Position numbers and translations under genes: made by a program
In this document: piece after piece, positions 1-11,392 of the stretch
How the letters are laid out: each line of letters opens with the position of its first letter
Position numbering within the stretch: the stretch's first letter is position 1
NCBI GenBank assembly: GCA_911728455.2
Contig: OU452219.1
Location: 8,430,320 to 8,494,319 of the forward strand
Source of the DNA: Marthasterias glacialis
Lineage: Eukaryota; Echinodermata; Asteroidea; Forcipulatida; Asteriidae
Direction: 5' to 3'
DNA length: 64,000 nucleotides
Notes under the pieces: generated by a model
Databases searched by the model: none
Told to the model about the DNA's origin: nothing
What the model saw: only the letters and a program-made list of their open reading frames with translations

Positions 1-1289
1 CACGAAATCGTTCCAGTGAGAGTTTGTCAACATTTCAGGATCATCGAATGTGCGTCACTTTCCGGGAGTCGTGATTTATGGCACATTCCCTTAACAACAG
101 CATGCCTATTGCTTCACAAATAACAGCATTTTGCTCAACTTGGTTTTTAGTTTTACCAGTGGGAGCTATCGCAATATTTGCACGTTCGCTTTGTGTAACA
201 TGTTTACAAGACGAGTTATGACCAAGCTTGTTTTTCAAAACCAAACTCCTGTTTTATTAGAAAGACGGAAAACGTCAAGTGCAATGACAAATAGAAATTG
301 ACATGCGATCAGCATTAAACACCTCTAATAAATCATTGACAGAAAACAACGTTGCTCAATAGAAAAAAACAACAACAAAACAACAACATTTTCAGCTGGG
401 CAAAAAGTTACTCACAAGTGACGGCGAAATATGGACTTTTTTAGGTGGTACGAGGGGTGCCCGTATATTCTTTTTTTCTAGTGGCCACGTCTGGCCTTTT
501 AAAACTGTAACTTAGTTTGCATTTTTTCTTAACAAAATCATCATCTACTGGTATGCCGCTGTTCAGTGCTCTGGTTATGCCGTTTTATGTTGTGTCGTTA
601 AAAGATAATCTGACGTGGAGGTAAAACAAATAAATTGTCTGCGTGTAAATAGACAAATAGTGTCAAACATTGAGTATATCAAAGCTTATAATGTATAAAC
701 ATGAACGGCAATTTTTTTAAATTATTATCAATGGTCCATATTTTAAATGAAAGACCCACAGGGGTCCCCCACCCTATCAATCATACATCAGATGGCACTG
801 GGATTTATAGGTTATGCTGGTTAACTCGAAGAGAAGGGAAAGGTGAACTGTCACGATAAGAATTGTTTTCATCTTCAACTAGAATAAATATTTGTTTTAT
901 GGTCTACAGTGCCGAAATGAAAAAAATTGAATCTGGAAACAATCATTAATGTGTTTGCTGAATGGTCTAAGCTTGCCGTAACTTATTAATTAATCGCTGA
1001 GGTACAACCTTCAGCACAGTATAACTAGGGTAAAATTTTAGGGGGGCACAAGGTGGTGCACCATTTTTCCGAGGGGGGCACTTTTGGCCAGTTAAAAATG
1101 TAGTTTCCATTTGTATTTTTCATAAACAAGCCTCTTTTCAGTGTTTTCTGACGTGTTGGCGTGAAACAAAATACATTATGTGCGTAAATAAATAAAAGTT
1201 GTTTAAAAAACATCGAAATTACTACGTAAATGCTCATAAAATGTAGCATTTTGTTCTGGTAATTTTTAATCTCAAAAGCCCAGATTTCA

Positions 1290-1385
1290 AATAGGGTGGG
1301 GGGGGGGGGGCATGGACTTCAGTTTGGGGGCACCTGCCCCCCCCCCGTGCCCCCCCGTGCCCCCCCCCCCGTGCCCCCCCCCATA
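1290..1385. repeat. G-run and C-run homopolymer block
   Basis: A G run at about 1297-1309 and three C runs at 1339-1382 (CCCCCCGTGC repeats). They could form quadruplex structures. Short frames across this block are compositional artefacts. Confidence 0.85.
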
Positions 1386-1493
1386 GTTACGCCACTGACA
1401 ACATTGCTTGGAAGACAACATTCACTCCCATCCTCTGGTTTTCAATCACAACCAGCCTGTAAAAGATTGATAGTGGGCTAAACCCTCAGCGTG

Positions 1494-1765
1494 TGTATGT
1501 AAATGCTTCAATTCTTTACACAGGTCAAGATGTAATCAAACCAACCTGTGAAAATTTCATCTCATTTTCTGTAAAAATGCATTCGGCATTTTTGTACGCC
1601 TCTGGGGCAGGGTTTTGGTCTCACATGAGACGAAAATTAATTATGGATCTTATTTCATTTATTATTAAAAAAGATAACACTTCAGGCAGACAGAATTCAA
1701 AGACAGTTTTCTACCATCATTTTCTTTATACCATGTAAGATATTTGTAAATCTGCAAACATTAGT
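1494..1765 (+). repeat. Interspersed repeat family K, copy 1
   Basis: Shared with 49940-50240 and inverted at 32640-32835: GTAAAAATGCATTCGGCATT, TTTTGTACGC, GGATCTTATTTCATTTATTA, TTTCTTTATACCATGTAAGA. Confidence 0.7.
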
Positions 1766-1794
1766 GTTTATTTTTTTACAGAGGTTGTCGCGTT

Positions 1795-1950
1795 TTATTT
1801 ATTTATTTATTTATTATTTATGTATTTATATCTTTCTGGTAATGAAACCAAGGGACCCTCAAAAGTGACTAGCACGGTGACCTGTAGGCCTGAAGATACC
1901 TGTGTAATGTGCTTGACTGCTGTTATCGTAATGAAGCACCGATTCTTCAG
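1795..1950 (-). mobile_element. SINE family A, 3' fragment
   Basis: The TTTCTGGTAATGAAACCAAG and GAAGATACCTGTGTAATGTG segments match the 3' part of the inverted copy at 30270-30615. An ATTT-repeat tail adjoins at 1796-1815. Confidence 0.5.
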
Positions 1951-3200
1951 CGACTTTGACATCAGGCTATTTCATACAGAAATATGTTATCTCTGGAAGG
2001 GTGTACAAAGTTGACATTTCTTCCTGCCATGAATTTTATAATCAGTGAGTTCTCTTGTTAAAAGTAATAACTTTTTTCACCGGGTCATGGAACCAACACT
2101 GCACCTTGTCCTTCAAAAATAATGATGAAAACTCAGTCATTGACTTATTGGAATTTATTAAGGATAGTTCACTGATAAATTGTAGGATGATTCATTTTCA
2201 ATGACTGGAGAGAGTTAAACTAATGTAATGTTGGACAAATTACCAGTCGATTGCAAGAACGTTGACTTCACGTTGAAACTAACATAATTTGCGTTGTACC
2301 AATAACACAACTTTAGTCAGCCCGTAACACATCTGGCAGAAGCAGGATATTCCATTTCGATGAAGGTTGTGTGGTAGCGCCCTCATTTGATTTTTTTTTG
2401 TACCATGCATTTTGAAGTGAATTATTTCCGATTGCAAGCACCCCCTCTATTGTTTTATCTTTCACCCTTTTTGTTTTTGTTTTTAGATCCTAGACGTCCG
2501 CGAACGACAATACTACAGACTTTACTAGATAACCGTGATGACACCAGACTGGTACAGGTTTATTATTGTGTTATTGTGGTATTTTGCAAAACACACGTGT
2601 GCAGCAAGCGGGCATTTACATTGGGGGTTGGTTGACAATAACAATAACACTCACTACTCAGTTCTTAATAACTAAGCAGACCGCTCAGTCACTGAGTACA
2701 GCTTACAGTGGCAGCAACAACTTCAAACCCAAGAACCACAAATCAGAAAGAGAAAAGGTAATCCATTTAAAATGTTGTAGGAATCAAATTTTTATGATAA
2801 CAAAGAAGAATTTAAATTGTTTTGGATGAAAAAATGATTTGATCGCCATTGCTTGTGAGAGGCAGTAACGTAGTCTGCTCAGCTAGCTATGAGGATGTGG
2901 TCGAAATATTCAATAATTTAATAATACCTTACAATAATTGCTGCAAGTCCTGTGCGCGTCAAAGAGGGCGCTGTACGATCTGTGACGAAACATTGTTTCG
3001 CATCATTTTTATGTCGCTGGTAATCCACTATCTTTCTTGAAACATGATGGGCGCTGTTAAGTTCTAAAAACTCAAAATATATCACTGGCTCGTCAGAGTT
3101 ACCGGACCCTGCAGCGCTTTTTAACATTTTGACATTAGCTGGTGTATGTAAGGTCCGAGTGAACACTCATGTGTTTGTTGATACAAATGTACAAATGCCC

Positions 3201-4110
3201 TTCACAATAGACTAATCCATTTAGCCCCGCCCCTTACATTTTGGCCAATCACAGCCTAGGCTACGCCACCGGAAGTCTGACAGATTTAAGGTACGACACA
3301 ATAAAATGGCATGTCATGGCCGAGCAGTTAAGGGCACCGGACTCAAGCTCTGGTGTTTCTGATCAGCAGTGTGGGTTGGTGTCCCGGTCATGACACTTGT
3401 GGCCTTTAAAGTAAGACACTTATCCATTATTGCTTCGTCGTTTTGATGGGACAACAAGCCGTAGGTCCCGTGTGTTGTATTCTGTTAATACATGTAAAAG
3501 AACCCAGAACACTTATCGCTAAGTAAGAGAAGGGGTTCGCCCCGGTATTTCTGGCATGGTTGGCTGCAAATGGCCCCCTCATTGAGATGCTGAACAGGCT
3601 TTGATGAGAACTGTTATTACGTAGCCATAGCGTTCGGTATGAAATTTAAAAACTGCATTTTTGCTGTGCTACTTGGTGAAAGGAATTATGGGATATCTTT
3701 GGGGGTATCCTATTTGTAAGTCATTACATCACATACGTGCGCGTCTGCTGCACGCCCAAAGTTTTCGCTAACTTCTGGTTCCAAAGCTGGCATGATTTGT
3801 ATGGGTATGAAATTTTTATGGTAGATCCAGTACTGTTAGACCGATCCATTAAGCCACACCCACTAAACACATTGACCAATCACAGCATTGGCTGCATCAT
3901 CACTGTACACGTGGGCAGCACATTGTGTGTCTCCTCAATGCCACACTGCACGACATGAACGCGCGCGCTTTAAGTGCGCGCACACATGGTTACATTGTCC
4001 AATAGCTTTTTTATCGTGTTGGACTTTTGTCGGACTTTCGGTGGCGTACCCAAGGCTGTGATTGGTCAACACGTTAGGGGGCGGGGCTTAATGGATCGGT
4101 CTATTGTGAA
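3201..4110. mobile_element. Terminal-inverted-repeat element with a nested SINE
   Basis: TTCACAATAGACTAATCCAT at 3201 is matched inverted by GGATCGGTCTATTGTGAA ending at 4110. Inside each end are a CCGCCCC tract and CCAATCACAGCC. A third internal match lies at 3838-3900. The family A SINE at 3308-3630 lies inside, so the structure is composite. Confidence 0.6.
3308..3630 (+). mobile_element. tRNA-derived SINE, family A
   Basis: It begins with a tRNA-Leu-like head (CATGGCCGAGCAGTTAAG, then GACTCAAGCTCTGGTG). A body follows containing ACACTTGTGGCC, AGAACACTTATCG and GGTTCGCCCCGGTATT. The same modules recur at 30270, 36478 and 43850. Confidence 0.75.
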
Positions 4111-4459
4111 GTTGTAATTATCATATTTATTTAGTCATACAATTTAAATGCAGATCATACATGTAATTGCAATCGGATATGACTTTGAAAGCCATTTAAT
4201 GAGCAAGGACGTCATTGTTGTTGTTTTTTTTTTCAAGGAGTAAATTAGTAAACCTGCAACAAATTTCATTCAATCAAGTGGTTACATTTTAGTGACAACA
4301 ACGAAAAATGGTTTATAATTTATTTATAGAAAACTAGCGGACATAAAAACAAAAACACAAAAACAAATGATGTATCGCCTATTTTAACTCGGCAATTTGC
4401 ATTACGTTGAACATGGCTTAACATGGCTGTGTTTCTTTCCTCCATGTCTGGACTGACCC

Positions 4460-4605
4460 ATTGTTTTATTTTAGCCTTTATTTTGAGAAAAGCTCTGCTT
4501 GGGTCGAAACAAGGGGCCATTAACAATTTTGTGCATTTATGGCATAGGTCATTGTGGTTGGTAAGCAGTTTGCAACGATGAATTCCTTCTTTTTTTCCTT
4601 CATTA
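4460..4605 (+). repeat. Dispersed repeat shared with 28105-28235
   Basis: GGCCATTAACAATTTTGTGC and TTGGTAAGCAGTTTGCAACG recur at 28150-28215 in intron 11. A 107-codon minus-strand frame here is not conserved in the other copy. Confidence 0.55.
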
Positions 4606-4941
4606 TTTTGATAATTGCTGGATCTAATCATCGAGTAGCCCACTACTGCAGTGACTCAGCTAATCAATATTCAGATTCAGCCACCAGCAAAGACAGAACT
4701 GATCATTGAAATTGTATCCTCGATCATCCAAGATTTTGATATTAAAATATATATAAACAGCTGCAAATTATGGATGAACTTGATGAAGTGTTATGAAGTG
4801 ACTGACAAAATGTATACAAAGTGAATATCAAAGGTTCAGACTTCAGAGGGCCCACCTGTGCTTTGTTGTTAGTCCCACCCACTTCAGGTATCAAGAAAGC
4901 CAATGAGCGCAATAAACTGTTTTATAAGTAGTTCAGTGTGG

Positions 4942-5250
4942 TGTGTCATGGCCGAGAGGCCTAGCGCATCAAACTCAAGTTCTTGTCACTGGAGTGTGGG
5001 TTCGAATCCCAGTTGTGACATCGTGTCCCTCGGCAAGACACTTCTATTTTGCTTCTCATCTCCCAGGAGTAAATGGGTACCAGTTCAGTGAGGGTAGAGA
5101 TTGTTGATTTGAATAAATAGGAACCTGTGCGCCCATTTGGCTGCTGGTGCTGCATACTCCTAAGGAGTGGAGATGGTATCAGAAATGCTTAGGGCTCAGT
5201 GAGCAGGGGTAATAATATTGCAAGGTACTGTGAGAGACCTACTTGGCTTA
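4942..5250 (+). mobile_element. tRNA-derived SINE, family A variant
   Basis: A tRNA-Leu-like head (CATGGCCGAGAGGCCTAGCG) includes a B-box GGTTCGAATCCC, followed by a different body (CTCCCAGGAGTAAATGGGTA). A related body appears inverted at 18755-18900. Confidence 0.7.
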
Positions 5251-6895
5251 AAAAAGCAAAAACCCCTAGTAGTTTCAAATTATTATTTTACAATGAATTA
5301 TTTTAATTTAAAAGGCAAAATGGAGCTTTCATAGTATCAAAAGGTAGGCCTACCAAGAGGTCAAGTCACTTGAAATGGAATCACCCCGACACAGTGAACA
5401 AGCACATTGTTTTACATGCCAAGTTTCAGTTATCGGCTAGCTGTGACTAGGAAACTCTTCTGTGGCTGTTTACAGTCAGTCTGTGACAAGTAAAAAACAT
5501 CATAGATCAGTGTGTACACTCTAGCACCAATGGATGAAATCAATGGGGACTAAATTGTCAGCTAGTTATGCGGCCATCAAGTAACATTTTGCCCCTCAAA
5601 TTCAACTGGTGGGAAGCAGTTTTACTTCAACTGTAATTTCAGTTGCTTTATTACTTTAAAGACTGAAGCCTTTGGTGTCTTTTGGATTCTGATGTGCAGA
5701 CCAATCCTTGTACATATTTTTTGCTGAAATATAAAGATTGTTTACAGCACACAAACCAAGGCAATCATTATAATGCAAAATTCATCCTTCATATTGTGAT
5801 ATATTTATTTGTGTGCTTAAATAATAAAGTCAGATTGCCAACAAGATCTGAAAACATTCAAGGTAGTTACATGCACTCTGTTCTGGGAACAGAAAAACTG
5901 CTTCAAAATTACACATTCCATGGCGCATTTCGAATGAAGAAACGTTAACGCTCAGATTGAAGAGCGCCCTCATTCCTTCTTAGAACCAGTTGGTGTGTTA
6001 ACATGCCTCAGGCATATCAGAAATAGTTAATACTTGGCAGGAGAAATTGAAAGCACCGAGAGTCTCCATAGATTGGTTTTTCTCAGCTTAGCTCTGAGTA
6101 TAAATGCATACTGACATTCACCCCAACACTGTGCTTCCCCCTAGGCTGGTGTTCACATAGCTGTTTCCCAGCAGTCCCTAGGGCAATTTAAACATGGGGT
6201 ATTATTCAACGCTCATTTTAGCTTTCAAAGGTGCTGATTTTAGGTCACAAAGTCCAACATTCCAAAGTACAATCATCACCGGTTTGAAAAGGAGGGGATG
6301 ACATGGTGCCTTGATCTTTTGATCCCTGTAACTCTACATCTTGAAAGATGCCTGCCACTATCGGGCTTTCAACTTGTGGTCCCACACTGACTATGTTTTT
6401 TTTTTAATTTGAGTTAAGTTTGGCTCAGAGCAGGGAATAGTCGTTGTTCATGACTTCATATTTCATTGTTGCTTCTCTGAAAATGAATTGCAAAACACTA
6501 GCTTGTAATAAATCTTGATAAATAATGCCACTGTGGCTATTTGATTTAAACAGCAAACCGGCCAAGATGTGCTTCCGACATTGTAACCTTTGATTTAAAC
6601 TTGTTTTATTCCTTTCAAGAAACTCACAAAGATAATGAGTGTTATAAAAGTCCCACAAAAGGTGATAACTATCCAAAAGTTTACAAGAAGAGAGAAAGAA
6701 AGGAGAGATATTGAAGAGATTGATTAAGAATAAAATCCTCTGACATGACACAAACATTATAATTAAAAACCAAAACCAAATACAAAAGTTCACAACAGAA
6801 TTACAGACACACGGTGTTACCCTTTGTTTCACCCACACAAAGAAGAAACGTGTTCCTGGATATTTTGCCGATTTTTTTATCACTATTCAGGGGTT

Positions 6896-7285
6896 ATTGT
6901 TTAATCCCTGATTCCAGTGCTTTTTCATTTTATTTCAAGAAGGGGATTAACGAGACATCTGGAGCCTTCCAGTATTGTTTATTCATTGTATTTCGTCTCA
7001 ATAGAGGGTCAGAGTGAACTGGGGATCCAGCTTTGCTTCGGCCATGTAGCTCATGGCCAAGGTTTTGTTATTCACGGTGCATGTGTTTGACATTTTCTCA
7101 ACAGAGAAAACAAAAATCCTGGTGTTATAAAGAGAATCTTCGTTCTTTTGACTATGTCAAGTCAAGGTTTCTTTGTGCCAGAGGTACTCTCAAAGAAAAA
7201 ATTATTCTGGCAATTCCGAGAAAAAAATCCTGTCAGGCTGGACGGGAAAAATGGAAGATTCCCAACGGCAAGTGGTAAGGGAGTC
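6896..7285 (-). repeat. Interspersed repeat family R, copy 1
   Basis: Minus-strand match to copies at 21930, 23745 and 40420. Shared words are GTTCACTCTGAC, AATACAATGAATAAACA, GTAATCC(C/T)CTTCTTG and CCCGTCCAGCCTGA. There is no open frame of its own. Confidence 0.6.
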
Positions 7286-7978
7286 GTTCCTGTCACGCGG
7301 CGTGTTCAGGCAGAGACATAGCCGATTACATTCATCACACCTCAGGAATGGAACCCTAAGAAAAATAACAATTTAATGAGTTTTGCAATTCACCATATGG
7401 GAACAATTGTAATACTCCCAAGAGTTTAACCTCAAGTGTCATGAATTCTGCATTACAGTTTCACTCACAGTTTCAACAATATGTCACAATTCAAAAGGTT
7501 ACAATTAAACATTGTTTAGTATGGTTCATTCTGGTTTATTCATAAATACCCGAGACAGCTTAGGCAGTCCTATTGGTTAAGAGGTGGTCACATGCCCGTT
7601 TAAGAACAGTTTTAACTAGCTGATAAAAACATACTGGAGCTGTGAAAGCGCGTTCGGCGCTAAAAGCCATACGCATGAGTCTTGGTGTGCTAAATACGCA
7701 GGCGCTAGTTTATGCCTAACGCAATCAATACGTACCGGTAGGCTACACAACGTTAAATCTATTAGTACGCACACGTACACAAAACATTTGTGCGTTGCAT
7801 GCAATTTGACCCTTTGCGAAAAGGAGTATGAGGATGGGACAGGAATTGAAAATTTACAAAGCAGAATTAATTTTGTACAGATTTTCATACATTATGACCC
7901 TTATTAACAAAACTAAGGGCATTTATGAATGGGAATAGAAGAGTAGTGACTCGATGTTAAATGGCCGTTTAAGACCTT

Positions 7979-8040
7979 GCAGGGTTGTTGCTGTGCGATA
8001 AAATTCGGCTCAGTCCTTTATCACATGGCAACGACCCTGC
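7979..8040. repeat. Hairpin flanked by direct repeats
   Basis: GCAGGGTTGTTGCTGTGCGA (7979) pairs with the inverse ending at 8040. Both are bordered by direct copies of AAATGGCC(G/A)TTTAAGACC at about 7959 and 8048. Related sequence recurs at 39205-39260. Confidence 0.5.
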
Positions 8041-8791
8041 CGGTTTTAAATGGCCATTTAAGACCTCGTCGTAACTCTTTAATCCTGTAATTTTGAGAAA
8101 AAAAGAATTTGACATTTGAACAGCATGGCTCTGCTTACCACAGAGTTCTGCGCTTACGGCGTCTGTATGTAAAGCATATGATTCCACAAGCGCAGAATTC
8201 TGCCGCAAGTCGCGCCAACAAATTGGACCAAGGAGGGATGTTCTGGCAGTAGTAGCATTCTTTTTTTTGTTGTGTTTTATGAGTTGGGGCTCTTGATGTT
8301 TTTTTGTGTGTGTGTGTGCATATTTTCAAAACTGCCACTTTAGTAATCGACTGTGTTTTCTTTTGGCAAGGAAGTACATGTACAAGTAAAATTTGTTTTC
8401 AATTTATTTTGTCCTTGAGTAGGCTTAGAGGTCAAACATTTATATAGATAACTGCTCTATGTTCGTGATCTACATGCTAGGGTTGGGGTTATGATTACAT
8501 GTGGGATTAAGAAAATATATTAGGGGTACATCGGAACATAGGGGTGTCTGAACATAGGTGAGTAACCTTCATTTTATGTTCATGAACATGGGGGAACAAA
8601 TCAGTCTTTAACCGACCCAAACAACCTGAAGCCCTCCAAACCCTTCTCGTTGTTTTGATTGAATTTGATGGGCTTAGTAGTGTATCCAATCCAACCAGAA
8701 CAGGCATTTAACCAGTGTTTTCAGAGCCCAAACATTTGGGTGTAGATGTAGATAGATGTCAATATTTGCATCGGGGGGGGGGGGGGGAATG

Positions 8792-9034
8792 AATATAAAT
8801 TTCAATTTGCCTTTCACCGATGTGTGTAAGCACTGTATACTCAGTGCTTTCGAGTCCTGTGGAAAAAAATCCACAGGCAACTCGGGTGGGATTCGAACCC
8901 ACGACTCCCGCATGACTAGAGTCGTGGGTTCGAATCCCACCCGAGTTGCCTGTGGATTTTTTTCCACAGGACTCGAAAGCACTGAGTATACAGTGCTAAC
9001 ACACATAGGTGAAAGGCAAATTGAAATTTATATT
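8792..9034. mobile_element. Palindrome made of two head-to-head SINE (family B) copies
   Basis: Arms 8792-8907 and 8919-9034 are each 116 bp with about two mismatches and an 11-base loop. Each arm holds a B-box (GGTTCGAATCC), CCTGTGGA...CCACAGG spacers and the family B tail (CACTGAGTATACAGTGCT, ACACATAGGTGAAAGG). Both copies lack the tRNA 5' half. Confidence 0.85.
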
Positions 9035-10373
9035 TGGGTGTAGAGTTCCCTGAAAGTGGAATATTGGTAAGGATTTGGGACAGCTCATGGCCAGAACCAC
9101 TAAGGGATAGCTAGGGTTGTTGGATGGTTCAGTGGTCACTAGTCACAAAAGAAATGAAAATAAATGTGTAGCATAACACGTGTATTACATGGAATTACCT
9201 CCAAAGATGCTAGGTCCAATTGTCGGCCGATTGGACTCGTTTTGACAATGTTTTTAGTTTTGAAACAGCAGCATCTGTCAAAATTTGTTCAGAGAAAAAA
9301 ATTCTCAGAAAAAGATTTCTTTTGGTGAGAATCTGGCAATGCAACTTTCAGCTGATCATGGATACACAATTTTGGTCTCATTAGAGCCGTGAAGGGAATG
9401 CTAGTGCAGTGAACACACACACACACATCAAGTATTCTTTATTGTGTAATTGTGTAGACTATTAGTATGCAATTAATAAAAATAACTAAACATTTATACC
9501 GCGTATCTGACCAAGTGGACACAAGGTGCACAAAAGGAAAAAACAATGGAGAAAACTCAATAGATGGAGTCAACAGAAGACGTGTCACTGGTTAACGAGA
9601 AAGATGGGAACAATTAAAACAATGTGCATTATCCCCATCATAGCTCAACAAAAGATAATATTATTCCTCTCATATTTTCTGGAGTTTGCCGAAGGTTTCA
9701 CTGTCAGATAAGAAATAACGAGAACAAGTGGGTGTATTTTGAAAAAAAATTCTTGGAGAGACACGTGTCTTGGAGCATAGAGCTTGGAGAGACACTTACT
9801 TGGATGCTCCCACATTTTTCATACAGACTAGAAAGTGTTATATTGTTTATTTTCTTCTAGTTCTTTGGACAATACAAAATACGAGCAGAGGCCTCCAGGG
9901 AACGGGCAAAAGTAAAAGATATGCCCTCTCAGACCCCACTCATTTTAAACAATATGAAATCGATAATACAGAATATATGGAAAACTACAAGTTTAGGTTG
10001 AACGTAGCAGATAATGGCAGGTAACAGATTATGATAAAATAAACAGAATGCGACGGTGCTAAAAACCCTTCAAAGCAAAACAAACGTTGAAACAATAACC
10101 AGGCAAACTTAAGTAAAAAAACAGTTCCATTAAAGGCAATAAAAATACTTCTTTTTTTTTAAAAACTGACATTAAAAAGGTGTGCCCTCACAAACCCCGC
10201 ACATTAACAACAACAAAACAAATTGCTAACGTTGAATACAAACCTGCACATTTTCAACAATATAAAATTGATATAAGGTTAAAATACACAGAAAATTGAA
10301 ATAAAAAAGTAAAAAGTAAAACAAAAATGGCATGAATAAGGTTTCTAATAGAGTAAACAGAAACCAGCAGAAC

Positions 10374-10460
10374 TAAAAAAACCCGACAACAACAACAACA
10401 ATCACAAAAACAATAACAATAACGATTACTACAGTAACAATAACAATAACAAAATAATGT
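10374..10460 (+). repeat. AAC/AATAAC microsatellite
   Basis: ACAACAACAACAACAATCAC and AACAATAACAATAAC runs lie about 540 bp upstream of the peptidase start codon. Confidence 0.7.
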
Positions 10461-10912
10461 GATTTGCTGCAATTTCTTCAGTCTAAACAAATTTGGAAAG
10501 TAGTTTTTTTGTTAACGAGCTCAATATCGTTGGAATTGGCTGGTTGTCAGTGTTCATATGTATCCCTATCAAGCATTCTCAGGGCAGTAGCCTATCAGAC
10601 AAGCTTTCCCCTGAAGCTTGGACCAGGTGGTTTTCTCTGCATTTAATTCCCATGACGTATTAATGCAGATAACGTGGTGGGAACTGCCGGGAAGGATTAA
10701 CACTTTGACTTCCTCAAACAGAAGCCTTTCATCACTTTACAATAGAACTTACACGGTGAACTGAGGGATCCAGGTTTGCCTGAACTACACTTTGACTTTT
10801 TACTCTGAACTATTTACCTTAAAGAGCTAAAATACAAGGCTCTGTGGGAGTAAACTTATCATGGTTTTTCTATTATTTGATCAAACAGGCAGCAACCTTT
10901 GTGCAATGGTTA

Positions 10913-10994
10913 TGATGTCATTTAATACTCTCCTACCCTGGCCATCCACTCTCAGCCAATCACAGCTCTCCATGCAAATGAGCCTGAGTCAATA
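10913..10994 (+). promoter_or_regulatory. Candidate proximal promoter / 5' leader of the peptidase gene with a uORF
   Basis: CRE-like TGATGTCA (10913-10920), CCAAT (10956-10960), octamer ATGCAAAT (10972-10979) and AP-1 TGAGTCA (10985-10991) cluster just before the start codon. ATGs at 10972 and 10978 share a frame that ends at TAA 10993-10995, overlapping the main ATG. The sites are direct matches. Whether the region is promoter or transcribed leader cannot be decided here. Confidence 0.4.
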
Positions 10995-11392
10995 ATGAAT
11001 CCATTTAGGTCTGGTAGTCAGTATGATTACCTTGAGTCAGAGAGTGGGACAGCCATGCCAGGAGAGGAGGGTGATTCTTTTATTGCCTACCAGCCTGTTA
11101 CGGACACACCGGGCAACCCGCAACAGTCGCGTCTGGAGTTCCATGCAGAGGACAGGACAGGCAGAAGGAGCAGTTCATCCCCCAGCATGCATCTGAGTAA
11201 TAAGACAATTGTTTTCATCGCCGCGGTAGTTGCAGCTTGTGTAGGTATCGCTCTTGGGGTGATCATCGGATGGTTTTCATCGCAAGCTCAGATGCAAGGG
11301 CGGCGGAGTGATGTTTTGAAGGAAGGTGATCTCAACGTTCGGAAGATGCTGATGGATGAGATGAAAGCTGAAAACATCAAGGAATATCTCAG
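10995..11392 (+). CDS. Peptidase exon 1: cytoplasmic tail, membrane anchor, stalk
   Basis: The exon starts at the ATG in a TAATG overlap with a short upstream ORF and ends at the donor AG|GTAGGT in phase 2. It encodes residues 1-133. Residues 1-70 are acidic and Ser-rich with YDYL (10-13) and YQPV (32-35), both fitting YxxPhi sorting signals. Residues 71-94 are a strong hydrophobic helix. The segment ending ENIKEYLR matches the start of the family ectodomain. Confidence 0.9.

Larger units (their letters stand above)
1..10900. other. Repeat-rich intergenic region, no supported gene
   Basis: All open frames are short (at most 152 codons), low-complexity or antisense to repeats, with no family motif. 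The region holds SINE copies (1795, 3308, 4942, 8792), a TIR element (3201-4110), repeat families R and K, and homopolymer blocks. I see nothing else I can name in 5250-6895 or 9040-10370. Confidence 0.7.

Noticed and set aside
4320-4643. 107-codon minus-strand frame with Cys/His residues
   Set aside because: It lies in a dispersed repeat; the related copy at 28105-28235 is interrupted by stops.
6425-6883. 152-codon minus-strand frame
   Set aside because: No family motif, AT-rich hydrophobic composition and overlap with repeat family R; likely chance.
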